From Thiobacillus sp. (GTDB lineage Bacteria; Pseudomonadota; Gammaproteobacteria; Burkholderiales; Thiobacillaceae): 64,000 bases of DNA. The stretch lies in assembly GCA_019459055.1 (NCBI GenBank), contig JAIBEI010000040.1, forward strand, positions 1 through 64,000. Direction: 5' to 3'. A program made the translations under genes and the position numbers. Shown piece by piece: positions 1 to 7,806 of the stretch. The notes beneath the pieces are model-generated. The model saw only the letters and a list, made by a program, of their open reading frames with translations, had not been told where the DNA came from and did no database searches. Every line of letters begins with the position of its first letter. Position 1 is the stretch's first letter.

Positions 1-1
1 C

Positions 2-751
2 CACATCCACCCCGACCACCTCGGCACGCCGCGCCAGATCACCGATTCGGCCGACCGGATCGTGTGGCGCTGGGACAGTCCGGACCCCTTCGGCAATGCG
101 CTGCCGGACGAGAACCCGGACGACGGGAAGGGGAAGAAGTCGCTGTTCGAGTTCAATCTGCGGTTTCCGGGGCAGTACTACGATGGGGAGACGGGGCTGC
201 ATTACAATTACTATCGGGACTATGACCCGAGTATCGGGAGGTATACGACCAGCGATCCGATTGGGTTGGAGGGGGGGGTGAATCGCTATGCCTATGTTGG
301 TGGGAACCCGGTTTCTTTTACTGATCCACGTGGGTTGGTTAAGTGGAGTGGTACGTTTGGTGGAGCTGCGTACATTGAGGGATTGGGAACAGGCTTTTTT
401 AAATTTGATCTCACTTCTGAGTGTAAGTGCGGAAAAATTGTGCATATCAAAGGCTATGTATCCTCAGTTGCTGCCGGGTTTGGAATGACAGCGACAGGAT
501 CAGGAGGGGGCACTTCGTTTAGTGATTTCAATCCATGCCCTGAACCAGACGTTGCGAATGGCCATTTCATTATGACTGCCGCTAGTTCGGTAGTTATTGG
601 AGGTGGAGGCTGCTCAAAGTTAGAAATAGGTGGGCTTCGCTCAAGCGGTTGTGGTGGCCCAGCTTATGGGCTGGACGTTTCGGCTGGGGTGTACGTAGGT
701 GCCGCCGTTGTGACGAGCGTTGAAATTCGCGAATGTTGTGAATCGAAATGA
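2..751 (+). CDS. RHS-repeat-associated core protein, C-terminal part (5' end outside window)
   Basis: The reading frame is open from base 2, so the window holds only the last 249 codons of a larger rhs gene. The conserved core that precedes the variable tip is clear: DHLGTPRQITD near the start, then YYDGETGLHYNYYRDYDP and GRYTTSDPIGL, ending at the usual DPRGL junction (about residue 112). RHS proteins are large YD-repeat shells that deliver a C-terminal toxin. The ~137 residues after the junction are Gly- and Ser-rich with several cysteines and match no toxin fold I recognise. Base composition drops in GC after the junction, as is typical of exchanged tips. The next small gene may be its immunity partner. 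Confidence 0.88.
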   Translation, partial: HIHPDHLGTPRQITDSADRIVWRWDSPDPFGNALPDENPDDGKGKKSLFEFNLRFPGQYYDGETGLHYNYYRDYDPSIGRYTTSDPIGLEGGVNRYAYVGGNPVSFTDPRGLVKWSGTFGGAAYIEGLGTGFFKFDLTSECKCGKIVHIKGYVSSVAAGFGMTATGSGGGTSFSDFNPCPEPDVANGHFIMTAASSVVIGGGGCSKLEIGGLRSSGCGGPAYGLDVSAGVYVGAAVVTSVEIRECCESK

Positions 752-761
752 AGGGGTGACC

Positions 762-947
762 ATGCTTCGTCGCCTTAGGGCATCTATGATGCTTACCGTG
801 ATAGTTATAGGCGTCTTTACTGCTATAGACATCGTTGTTGATACGGGTCTTGGGGACGATGTCTATTCGATAGTGGGAATGCTGATCATTTTCTGTGCGG
901 CCTTCGTTGTGGCTCCGTATGTCTTACGGAAATTACCTTTGCGTTGA
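762..947 (+). CDS. small two-helix membrane protein, possible RHS immunity partner
   Basis: A 61-residue protein beginning MLRRLRASMMLTVIVIG. The ATG at 762 is preceded by AAGGGG at 751-756, which overlaps the stop of the rhs gene, so the two are translationally linked. Two hydrophobic stretches (about residues 9-22 and 38-53) flank a short polar loop, and the ends are basic. Genes directly after an rhs toxin tip often encode its immunity protein, and a membrane location would fit a toxin acting at the membrane or in the periplasm. That role is inferred only from position; no family is recognised. Confidence 0.5.
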   Translation: MLRRLRASMMLTVIVIGVFTAIDIVVDTGLGDDVYSIVGMLIIFCAAFVVAPYVLRKLPLR

Positions 948-1087
948 TCCAACGCGCGTAAGGCGTACAGGGTAGCGCGCGTAGGGCGCAATCCATATTG
1001 CGCCGCATGTATTGCGCCGCATGTGAATTTTCAATCCAAAGGCTCCGCAATAATAAATGAACGCAAACCCGCAACGCCGCTGATCCC

Positions 1088-1426
1088 ATGTGCGCCCCGC
1101 TTCCCGCCAGTCTCGCCCGCACCCGCGTCCAGGCCTACGACAGCCTGGGCCGGCTGGCCCGGGTGCTCGACAGCCGGAACCAGGCCACGCACTACGGCTA
1201 CGACGCCAATGGCAATCTCACCCTCGCCACCGACGCCAACAACGCAACCACGCGCCATGATTACGACGCGCTCAACCGCCTGATCCAGTCGCTCGACCCC
1301 ATGGGCGGGGCCACCCGGACCCAGTACGATGCCCTCGACCGGGTCACCCGCGTCACCGACCCATCGGTGTCGCCACCGCCTACCAGGTGGACGGCCTGGG
1401 CAGGTATCTCGGACTTGAATGAATAA
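1088..1426 (+). pseudogene. orphan RHS/YD-repeat fragment, frameshifted
   Basis: From about 1120 the frame carries typical YD repeats (YDSLGRL, YDANGNLTLATDANN, YDALNRL, YDALDRVTRVTDP) but no start region, core or toxin tip. At about 1361-1363 one base appears to be missing: in the +1 frame the repeat continues as GVATAYQVDGLGRYLGLE before a stop at 1420-1422, while the displayed frame runs into non-RHS residues. This is a relic of a displaced rhs tip or repeat region, which is common downstream of active rhs loci. No ribosome binding site is seen and the fragment is unlikely to be expressed. Confidence 0.65.
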
Positions 1427-1453
1427 AAAACGGGGCACGAAGCCCCGTTTTTT
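1425..1453. terminator. bidirectional Rho-independent terminator
   Basis: A perfect 12-bp inverted repeat: AAAAAACGGGGC (1425-1436), a 5-base loop, then GCCCCGTTTTTT (1442-1453). The flanking A and T runs make it work on both strands. On the minus strand it lies 15 bp after the stop of the lipoprotein rhodanese gene; on the plus strand it closes the rhs remnant. Confidence 0.9.
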
Positions 1454-1468
1454 ATGGGTGAATCCGCT

Positions 1469-2161
1469 TTATTTCGCCGGCTTTACGGTGGTCAGACCGA
1501 GTGCTTCCCATTCCTGCATGCCGCCCCGGTACCACTTGATTTTCTCTGCCGGGTAGCCGATTTTCAGCAAGCCTTTGATATTGGTCGGCGACTGGCCGCA
1601 CCATTGGCCGTTGCAGAACATGACGACGGTTTTGGCGTTGTCGAACATGTTGAAGCCGTCCTGGTTCTTGACTCCGAAATGCTTTTCAAGAATGTCCTGA
1701 ACGGTGATGGGATCGGACTTGCCGATGTTGAGCTTGTCCCATGGGATGTTGATCGCGCCGGGGATCGTGCCTTTTTCGACCCAGTCCGGGGTGCGCGAGT
1801 CGACCACCATGATGCTCTTGTCGCCGTCGCTCATTTTTTTCAGATAATGAATGACTTCCAGTTCACCGATGGTCTGCACGCCGGGAGCCAGCACACCGGG
1901 CTGAATGCAGAACGGCGGGCATTTGCGCGAGGTCTTGGCAAAGTCTGGGTTGATGGTGTTGTCCTGCTTCTGGTTGCGCTGGATGCTGACTTTCTGGCCG
2001 TTGTGCATCACGTTCACCGATGGCAGGCCGGCGGCGATGGCGACTTCCAGGGGTTTGTCGGGCGTGGCGGCCGTGTTGCCGTTGGAAGCGCAGCCCGACA
2101 TGCCGATTGTGGCGGCAAGCGCCAGGGCAAGAGCAGAAAGCTTGAGCAGATTTTTCTTCAT
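1469..2161 (-). CDS. rhodanese-like lipoprotein
   Basis: A 230-residue protein with a lipoprotein signal: basic start, hydrophobic stretch and lipobox MSGC with Cys24 as the likely lipidation site. A rhodanese domain fills the C-terminal two thirds: VVDSRTPDWVEKGTIPGAIN, then the active-site loop CNGQWCGQSPT, which has two cysteines. Rhodaneses carry persulfide sulfur on the loop Cys; a lipid-anchored one would act at the outer or inner membrane on the periplasmic side. AGAGGA precedes the ATG. It is 37 bp downstream of a close paralogue on the same strand, and the terminator at 1425-1453 ends the unit. An extra Cys pair (KCPPFC, about residue 78) is shared by both copies. Confidence 0.85.
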   Translation of the reverse strand: MKKNLLKLSALALALAATIGMSGCASNGNTAATPDKPLEVAIAAGLPSVNVMHNGQKVSIQRNQKQDNTINPDFAKTSRKCPPFCIQPGVLAPGVQTIGELEVIHYLKKMSDGDKSIMVVDSRTPDWVEKGTIPGAINIPWDKLNIGKSDPITVQDILEKHFGVKNQDGFNMFDNAKTVVMFCNGQWCGQSPTNIKGLLKIGYPAEKIKWYRGGMQEWEALGLTTVKPAK

Positions 2162-2198
2162 GAATTTTATCCTCTGAATTTTGTAAGCTATTGCCGGT

Positions 2199-2846
2199 TC
2201 AAGGCTTGACCGTGTTCAGGCCGAGCGCTTCCCAGTCCTGCATGCCGCCCCGGTACCATTTGATCTTGTCAGCCGGATAGCCGATCTTCAGCAGGCCCTT
2301 GATGTTGGTCGGCGATTGGCCGCACCAGGGTCCGTTGCAGAACATGACGACGGTTTTGGCATTGTCGAACATGTAGAAGCCGTCCTGGTTCTTGACCGCG
2401 AAATGCTTTTCAAGAATGTCCTGAACGGTGATGGGATCGGATTTGCCGATGTTGAGCTGGTCCCACGGGATGTTGATCGCGCCGGGGATCGTGCCTTTCG
2501 CGACCCAGTCCGGGGTGCGCGAGTCGACCACCATGATGCTGGTGTCGCCGTCGCTCATCATCTTCAAATAGTGAATGACTTCCAGTTCACCGATGGTCGC
2601 GACACCCGGCGCCAGTTCGCCCGGCTGGATGCAGAAGGGCGGGCATTTGCGCGAAGTCTTGGCAAAGTCAGGATTGATGGTGTTGTTTTGGTCCTGATTG
2701 CGCGTGATCGCGACTTTCTGGCCGTTGTGCATCACGTCCACCGACGGCAGGCTGGCGGCGATGTTGACATCCAGTGCGTTTGCAGCCATCGGCGTGGCGA
2801 GGGCGGTAAATAGGGCAGATGCGGCGAATAGGGTGCGAAGCTTCAT
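2199..2846 (-). CDS. periplasmic rhodanese-like protein (tandem paralogue)
   Basis: A 215-residue protein, nearly identical over its mature part to the lipoprotein encoded just downstream, but with an ordinary Sec signal peptide (MKLRTLFAASALFTALATPM...ANA) in place of a lipobox. The start at 2846 is chosen because AGGAGA lies 6 bases upstream; the frame is open further but has no signal there. The rhodanese loop is CNGPWCGQSPT. The pair therefore gives one soluble periplasmic copy and one membrane-anchored copy of the same enzyme, consistent with sulfane-sulfur handling in a sulfur oxidiser. Substrate unknown. Confidence 0.85.
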   Translation of the reverse strand: MKLRTLFAASALFTALATPMAANALDVNIAASLPSVDVMHNGQKVAITRNQDQNNTINPDFAKTSRKCPPFCIQPGELAPGVATIGELEVIHYLKMMSDGDTSIMVVDSRTPDWVAKGTIPGAINIPWDQLNIGKSDPITVQDILEKHFAVKNQDGFYMFDNAKTVVMFCNGPWCGQSPTNIKGLLKIGYPADKIKWYRGGMQDWEALGLNTVKP

Positions 2847-2909
2847 TATGTACGTCTCCTGGAATATGCTGGACAAGCAATCGTGACGATTAACGAACAA
2901 TCGTGACGA

Positions 2910-3155
2910 TTAATTGCAGTCCGGTTCTTGTTGGGTTTTGGCCGGTTCTTCTTGGGTTGCGGGTGTGTTGCTTTGCGATTGGTTTTGGTTGGCGTTCTCC
3001 CGGGGCGTGGACTGGTTTTCAGGGGCGTTTACTGCAGTGGGCTCGGCGCGCTGTGCCCCGGTATTGTCTGCTGGATGGTCTGCGGCCATGGCGATGCCAA
3101 AAGTCAGGTGCAGCACGGCTGCCATTACGCAAGATAAGCGGGTTGTCTTCGTCAT
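2910..3155 (-). CDS. small secreted Gln/Asn/Pro-rich protein
   Basis: 81 residues starting MTKTTRLSCVMAAVLHLTF, with AAGGAAACAG directly before the ATG. A signal peptide (cleavage probably after AMA) is followed by a low-complexity, polar tail rich in Gln, Asn, Glu, Thr and Pro and no folded domain I can recognise. It lies 63 bp upstream of the soluble rhodanese gene on the same strand and may share its transcript. Function unknown. Confidence 0.55.
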   Translation of the reverse strand: MTKTTRLSCVMAAVLHLTFGIAMAADHPADNTGAQRAEPTAVNAPENQSTPRENANQNQSQSNTPATQEEPAKTQQEPDCN

Positions 3156-3592
3156 CTGTTTCCTTGGTGTGCTGAGATAAAAGCATCTTGATATAAGCAC
3201 CTTGTGTGCCAGCGCCGTATTAGCTTGAGTGGAATGGATTGACCCTGATCTTTACGCTCAAAAACTGACAGTGTTGTCAGGTGGGGTGTCATGTTGTCAT
3301 GGCAGCAGGAGAGCAGGGATATACTTGTTTGGCTTCTGGAAGCGAAGATGAGGAGGGAACGGGCCGTTTCCCTTCACGGCCCATCTGTGCCCGCCCGCGT
3401 ACCCGTGCCGCACACATCCTCGTTTATTCGCACATAGAAAACTTCGATTGAAAATGCGCACTTGCCCGTGGCGGCAGGTGCGGCCTTCGGGGTACCATTT
3501 CAGGGATTCACTCCGGGCTAATAACCCGGCTGTCCGGGAGGGTATTCCGGATGGTTTCAGATTTACGTTGCATCCATCGGATGGAGGAAACA
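3156..3592. other. intergenic region upstream of the qmo operon
   Basis: 437 bp between the divergent small secreted protein and qmoA. It holds a perfect 6-4-6 palindrome at 3265-3280 followed by two more TGTCA words, an inverted repeat GGGCCGT/ACGGCCC at 3361-3382, and a short CCGGG/CCCGG dyad at about 3507-3523. No believable ORF is present. The qmo promoter must lie here, but I cannot assign a convincing -35/-10 pair. Confidence 0.5.
3265..3280. promoter_or_regulatory. palindromic operator candidate CTGACA-GTGT-TGTCAG
   Basis: A perfect 6-bp dyad with a 4-bp spacer lying in the divergent region between the small secreted protein and qmoA. Two further TGTCA words follow within 20 bp (3287-3299), giving a cluster. 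This is the sort of arrangement bound by dimeric regulators; no regulator is assigned. Confidence 0.4.
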
Positions 3593-4876
3593 ATGACGGA
3601 GCATGTTGCGACCAACGAGACCATACTCGTAGTGGGCGGCGGGATTTCCGGCATGACCGCCGCACTCGAAGCGGCCGAAACCGGCAAGAACGTCGTTCTG
3701 GTTGAGAAGAATCCCGCGCTGGGCGGACGCACTTCCCAGCTCTATCGCTACTTTCCCAAGTTGTGCCACCCCATCTGCGGACTGGAGATCAACCAGCGCC
3801 GCCTCAAGGGCAATCCCCGCATACGCTTGCTGACGCTGGCCGAAGTGACCGGCATCGAAGGCGACGCCGGCAACTACACCGCCACCATCAAGGTCCGCCC
3901 GCGTTATGTGAACGAGAACTGCACCGCCTGCGGCGACTGCTCGCGTGCGGTCGAGACGATGGTGGACGATCCGTTCAACTACAACCTCGGCCAGCACAAG
4001 GCGGCCTTCCTGCCGAACGCGATGGCCTACCCGCAGCGCTATGTGCTGGATCCGGCGATCATCGGCACGCCCGACGCCGACCGCGCCAAGGCTGCGTGCA
4101 AGTACGGCGCGATCGACCTCGACATGCAGGAAGAGACGATCCAGGTCAAGGCCGGCGCGGTGGTGTGGGCGACCGGCTGGCAGCCCTACGACGCGGCAAA
4201 GATTCAGCCCTACGGCTATGGCCGCTTCAAGAACGTCATCACCAGCGTCGAGTTCGAGCGGCTGGCCGACATCCACGGCCCCACCGGCGGCAAGATTTTG
4301 CGTCCCGGCGACGGCAAGGAGGCGAAGAACATCGCCTTCATCCAGTGCGCCGGTTCGCGCGACGAGAACCATCTGCGCCACTGTTCGCGTATCTGCTGCA
4401 TGGCCTCGCTGAAGCAGACCCATTACGTGCGCGAGAAGTATCCGGAAGGCGGCAAGTCGACCATCTATTACATCGACATCCGCGCCATCGACCGCTTCGA
4501 GGATTTCTACCAGAAGGTGCAGGCCGACCCCTCGGTGAGCTTCATCAAGTCCAAGGTCGCCAAAATCACCGAAGACGAGCACGGCAATCCGGTGTGCCAT
4601 GGCGTCGATACCGAAGGCTACAAGCGCTACACCACGCCGCACGACCTGGTGGTGCTGGCGGTGGGCATGGAGCCCTCGGTCAAGGGCGTCAACATTCCCG
4701 GCCACGTGGTGGCGGACTCCAGCGGCTTCATCGAGGCCGACCCGGCCAACGGCGCGGTGTTCGGCGCCGGCTGCGCGTCGAATGCGCTGGATGTGAACCG
4801 TGCGGTGCAATCGGCCACGGCGGCGGCATTGCGCGCCATCCAGGTGGTCAACAAAGTAGCAAAGGCGGAGGCTTAA
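3593..4876 (+). CDS. qmoA: QmoA, HdrA-like flavoprotein of the quinone-interacting oxidoreductase
   Basis: 427 residues. FAD-binding Rossmann motif VVGGGISGM near the N-terminus and the HdrA-type GGRTSQLYRYFPKLCHPICG segment, then CTACGDC (about residue 108) and the CAGSRDENHLRHCSRICC cluster region (about residue 250). QmoA and QmoB pass electrons between AMP-dependent APS reductase and the quinone pool; in sulfur oxidisers the flow is from sulfite/APS chemistry to quinone. The ATG at 3593 is preferred over one at 3551 because GGAGG sits 8 bases upstream. It is followed after 3 bp by qmoB and then hdrC and hdrB in one operon. Cytoplasmic, membrane-associated through its partners. Confidence 0.93.
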   Translation: MTEHVATNETILVVGGGISGMTAALEAAETGKNVVLVEKNPALGGRTSQLYRYFPKLCHPICGLEINQRRLKGNPRIRLLTLAEVTGIEGDAGNYTATIKVRPRYVNENCTACGDCSRAVETMVDDPFNYNLGQHKAAFLPNAMAYPQRYVLDPAIIGTPDADRAKAACKYGAIDLDMQEETIQVKAGAVVWATGWQPYDAAKIQPYGYGRFKNVITSVEFERLADIHGPTGGKILRPGDGKEAKNIAFIQCAGSRDENHLRHCSRICCMASLKQTHYVREKYPEGGKSTIYYIDIRAIDRFEDFYQKVQADPSVSFIKSKVAKITEDEHGNPVCHGVDTEGYKRYTTPHDLVVLAVGMEPSVKGVNIPGHVVADSSGFIEADPANGAVFGAGCASNALDVNRAVQSATAAALRAIQVVNKVAKAEA

Positions 4877-4879
4877 ACA

Positions 4880-7111
4880 ATGGCTGACATCAAAGTCGCA
4901 GCGTATATCTGCAAGGGCTGCGGGCTGGGCGAGCGTCTGGATACGGACGCGCTGGTCAAGATCGCACAGAAGGACGGCAAGGTGCCGCTGGCGAAATCGC
5001 ACGATTTCCTGTGCAACGCCGACGGCGTGGCGATGATCAAGAACGACATCGCCAACGAGGGCGTCACCCACGTCATGATCGGCGCCTGTTCGCGCCGTGC
5101 CAAAACCGAGGCGTTCAACTTCCCCGAAAACGCGGTGGCACGCGCCAACCTGCGTGAAGGCGTGATCTGGATCCGTCCCGACACCGACGAGGCGCGCGAA
5201 ACCACCCAGGAAATGGCGGAAGACTACATCCGCATGGGTTGCGCCGAAGTGAAGGCGATGACCGCGCCCGCCGGCAATACCAACACCGGCACCAGCAAGA
5301 CCCTGCTGGTGGTGGGTGGCGGCGTCACCGGCATGACCACCGCAATCGAAGCCTCGAAGACCGGCTACCCGGTGGTGCTGGTGGAAAAAACCGGCGCCCT
5401 CGGCGGCTGGGCAGCCAAGCTCTACAAGCGCGTTCCGGTGCATGAGCCGTACAAGTCGCCTGCCGACACCGGTGTCGGCGATCTGGTCGCCCAGGTGCAG
5501 GCGGACAGCAACATCAAGGTGTATCTGAACGCGACCGTCGCCAAGACCGACGGTGCGCCGGGTCGCTTCGTGGTGGACATCGCCACCGAATCGGGGGCGA
5601 CGCATACCGAAGACATCGGCGCCATCGTGCAGGCGAGCGGCTTCACCCTGTACGACATGAACAAGCTGCCGGAACTCGGCGGCGGCAAGTCGGCCAACGT
5701 GGTTGATCAGGCTGGCCTCGAAGCGCTGGCGATTGCGGCAGCAGCGGGCGATGGCGTGATCCGTCGGCCGTCCGACGGCCAGCCGGTGAAGTCGGTGGTA
5801 TTCGTGCAGTGCGCCGGCCAGCGCGACACCAGCGGCCAGCATCTGTCGTACTGCTCGGGCTTCTGCTGCAATGCCAGCATCAAGCAGGCGATGTACTTCA
5901 AGGACGCCAACCCGTCCGTCGACACCACGATCATCTACACCGACCTGCGCACGCCCGGCAACGGTGAGGACTTCTATCGCAGCGCGCAGGAGAAGGGCGT
6001 CATCTTCACCAAGGGCCGTGTTGCCGAAGTGGTGCCCAACGGCAACACCAGCACGGTGAAATTCCACGACCTCATCCTCGACGACAAGGACGCGGCCGAA
6101 GTCGACGTCGACCTGGTGGTGCTGGCCACCGGCCAGGTGGCGAACTCGGGCATCAACATCGAACTCCCGCCAGTCGCCGCGGAAGCGGACACGGTGGAGA
6201 TCAAGCCGATTTCCATCCTCAACCTGACCTACCGTCAAGGCAAGGACGTGCCGCAGCTGAAGCAGGGCTTCACCGACTCGCACTTCATCTGCTTCCCGTA
6301 TGAGACCCGCCGCACCGGCATCTACACTGCCGGCCCGGTGCGCCGCCCGATGGACATCGCGCAGGCGCGCGAGGACGCCACCGGCGCCGCGCTGAAGGCG
6401 ATCCAGGCGCTGGAAAACGCCGAACTCGGCCGCGCCGCGCATCCGCGTTCGGGCGACCTGTCGTTCCCGAAAGTGCGTCTCGAAGGCTGCACCCAGTGCA
6501 AGCGCTGCACGGTGGAATGCCCGTTCGGCGCCATCGACGAGGACGAGAAGCGCTTCCCGGTGTTCAACGAATCGCGCTGCCGCCGTTGCGGCACCTGCAT
6601 GGGCGCCTGCCCGGTGCGGGTGATCTCGTTCGAGAACTACTCGGTCAACTCGGTCGGCGCGCAGATCAAGGCGGTCGACATTCCCGACGAGTTCTCCGAG
6701 AAGCCGCGCATCCTGATTCTGGCGTGCGAGAACGACGCCTACCCGGCGCTCGATATGGCGGGGATGAGCCGCAACGAGTATTCGGCGTTTGTGCGCATCA
6801 TTCCGATCCGCTGCCTGGGTTCGGTCAACACCATCTGGATCACCGATGCGCTGAACGCCGGCTATGACGGCGTGATGCTGATGGGCTGCAAATCCGGCGA
6901 CGAGTATCAGTGCCACTTCGTCAAGGGCTCCGAGTTGGGCCGCGTGCGCATGTCCAAGATCGACGACACGCTGAAGACGCTGAATCTGGAATCGGAGCGC
7001 GTGCGCGATCTCGAGGTCGCAATTACCGACATCGAGCGGGTTCCGGAAATGATCAACAAGTATGCCGCCGAGCTGGTCGCCGTTGGCCCCAGCCCGTTCA
7101 AAGGCTTCTAG
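4880..7111 (+). CDS. qmoB: QmoB, HdrA/MvhD-like iron-sulfur flavoprotein
   Basis: 743 residues, the usual size. An N-terminal HdrA-like region (ICKGCGLGERLD) is followed by the FAD motif VVGGGVTGM (about 143-151), the CAGQRDTSGQHLSYCSGFCC region (about 313), two 4Fe-4S ferredoxin motifs (CTQCKRCTVECP about 536, CRRCGTCMGACP about 567) and a C-terminal MvhD-type domain (about 615-735) with MGCKSGDEYQCHFVKG. MvhD domains in F420-nonreducing hydrogenases hand electrons to HdrA, so QmoB combines two roles in one chain. It sits 3 bp after qmoA and is cotranscribed with hdrC and hdrB. Confidence 0.93.
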   Translation: MADIKVAAYICKGCGLGERLDTDALVKIAQKDGKVPLAKSHDFLCNADGVAMIKNDIANEGVTHVMIGACSRRAKTEAFNFPENAVARANLREGVIWIRPDTDEARETTQEMAEDYIRMGCAEVKAMTAPAGNTNTGTSKTLLVVGGGVTGMTTAIEASKTGYPVVLVEKTGALGGWAAKLYKRVPVHEPYKSPADTGVGDLVAQVQADSNIKVYLNATVAKTDGAPGRFVVDIATESGATHTEDIGAIVQASGFTLYDMNKLPELGGGKSANVVDQAGLEALAIAAAAGDGVIRRPSDGQPVKSVVFVQCAGQRDTSGQHLSYCSGFCCNASIKQAMYFKDANPSVDTTIIYTDLRTPGNGEDFYRSAQEKGVIFTKGRVAEVVPNGNTSTVKFHDLILDDKDAAEVDVDLVVLATGQVANSGINIELPPVAAEADTVEIKPISILNLTYRQGKDVPQLKQGFTDSHFICFPYETRRTGIYTAGPVRRPMDIAQAREDATGAALKAIQALENAELGRAAHPRSGDLSFPKVRLEGCTQCKRCTVECPFGAIDEDEKRFPVFNESRCRRCGTCMGACPVRVISFENYSVNSVGAQIKAVDIPDEFSEKPRILILACENDAYPALDMAGMSRNEYSAFVRIIPIRCLGSVNTIWITDALNAGYDGVMLMGCKSGDEYQCHFVKGSELGRVRMSKIDDTLKTLNLESERVRDLEVAITDIERVPEMINKYAAELVAVGPSPFKGF

Positions 7112-7163
7112 TCATGCATCGGCCATTTTTGACGATGCGTCATTTAGCAGGCAAGGAAACGAC

Positions 7164-7796
7164 ATGAGCGCAAACACCGCAGTGGCGGAAAAATACCGCA
7201 ACAATTTCCTGAAGGAAATCGAAGAACAGGTCGAGATGGGCGACTGGGTGAAGATGTGCATGCAATGCGGCGTCTGCTCCGGTTCCTGCCCGACCAATTT
7301 CCAGAGCGCGTGGGAACATCCGCCGCAGGAACTCTTCATGATGATCCGCGCCGGCAAGCGCGAAGAAGTGCTGACAAGCAGTTCGATGTGGAATTGCACG
7401 TCCTGCTACAACTGCATCGTGCGCTGCCCGCGCAAGCTGCCGATCACCCACATCATGCACGGCATCGCCGAATACGCGCACCGGCTGGGCATGGCGCCAA
7501 AGATGCAGCCGACGCGCTTTTTTTCCGGCCTGTTCTGGAAGAACGCGACCAAAACCGGCCGCGTCAACGAACTCAAACTCTCGATGGGTCTGTACTTCAA
7601 GGACGGCTTTGTTCAGGGCATCAAGAACGGCATGGCGATGCAGTCGGTTGCGCTGGGCATGGTCAAGGCCGGCCGGCTGAGCGTGATGGAACTGTTCGGC
7701 GGCCACAAGTGCAAGGACCAGAAGGGCGTCCATGCCATGCTGAAAAAAGCCTACGAAATCGAACGCGGCCGCAAGACCGCCAAGATAGCCGGTTGA
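7164..7796 (+). CDS. hdrC: HdrC-like iron-sulfur subunit of the Qmo complex
   Basis: 210 residues with two tandem 4Fe-4S motifs, CMQCGVCSGSCPTN (about residue 32) and CTSCYNCIVRCPRK (about 78), which is the HdrC signature. The ATG at 7164 has AAGGA at 7153-7157; upstream in-frame starts overlap qmoB and lack one. In most sulfate reducers the third Qmo gene, qmoC, fuses an HdrC domain to a membrane cytochrome b. Here there is no membrane segment, and the next gene supplies an HdrB protein. Known family behaviour suggests it relays electrons between QmoAB and HdrB. Confidence 0.9.
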   Translation: MSANTAVAEKYRNNFLKEIEEQVEMGDWVKMCMQCGVCSGSCPTNFQSAWEHPPQELFMMIRAGKREEVLTSSSMWNCTSCYNCIVRCPRKLPITHIMHGIAEYAHRLGMAPKMQPTRFFSGLFWKNATKTGRVNELKLSMGLYFKDGFVQGIKNGMAMQSVALGMVKAGRLSVMELFGGHKCKDQKGVHAMLKKAYEIERGRKTAKIAG

Positions 7797-7806
7797 GGAG
7801 ACAAAT

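Noticed and set aside
1454-2209. 251-codon plus-strand ORF opposite the lipoprotein rhodanese
   Set aside because: Antisense to a gene with clear signal peptide and active site; a similar shadow is present opposite the paralogue, as expected from DNA similarity.
3563-6916. A 1117-codon open frame on the minus strand across qmoA and qmoB
   Set aside because: It is antisense to two clear genes, rich in Arg, His, Val and Asp in the way GC-rich shadow frames are, and has no family motif or ribosome site.
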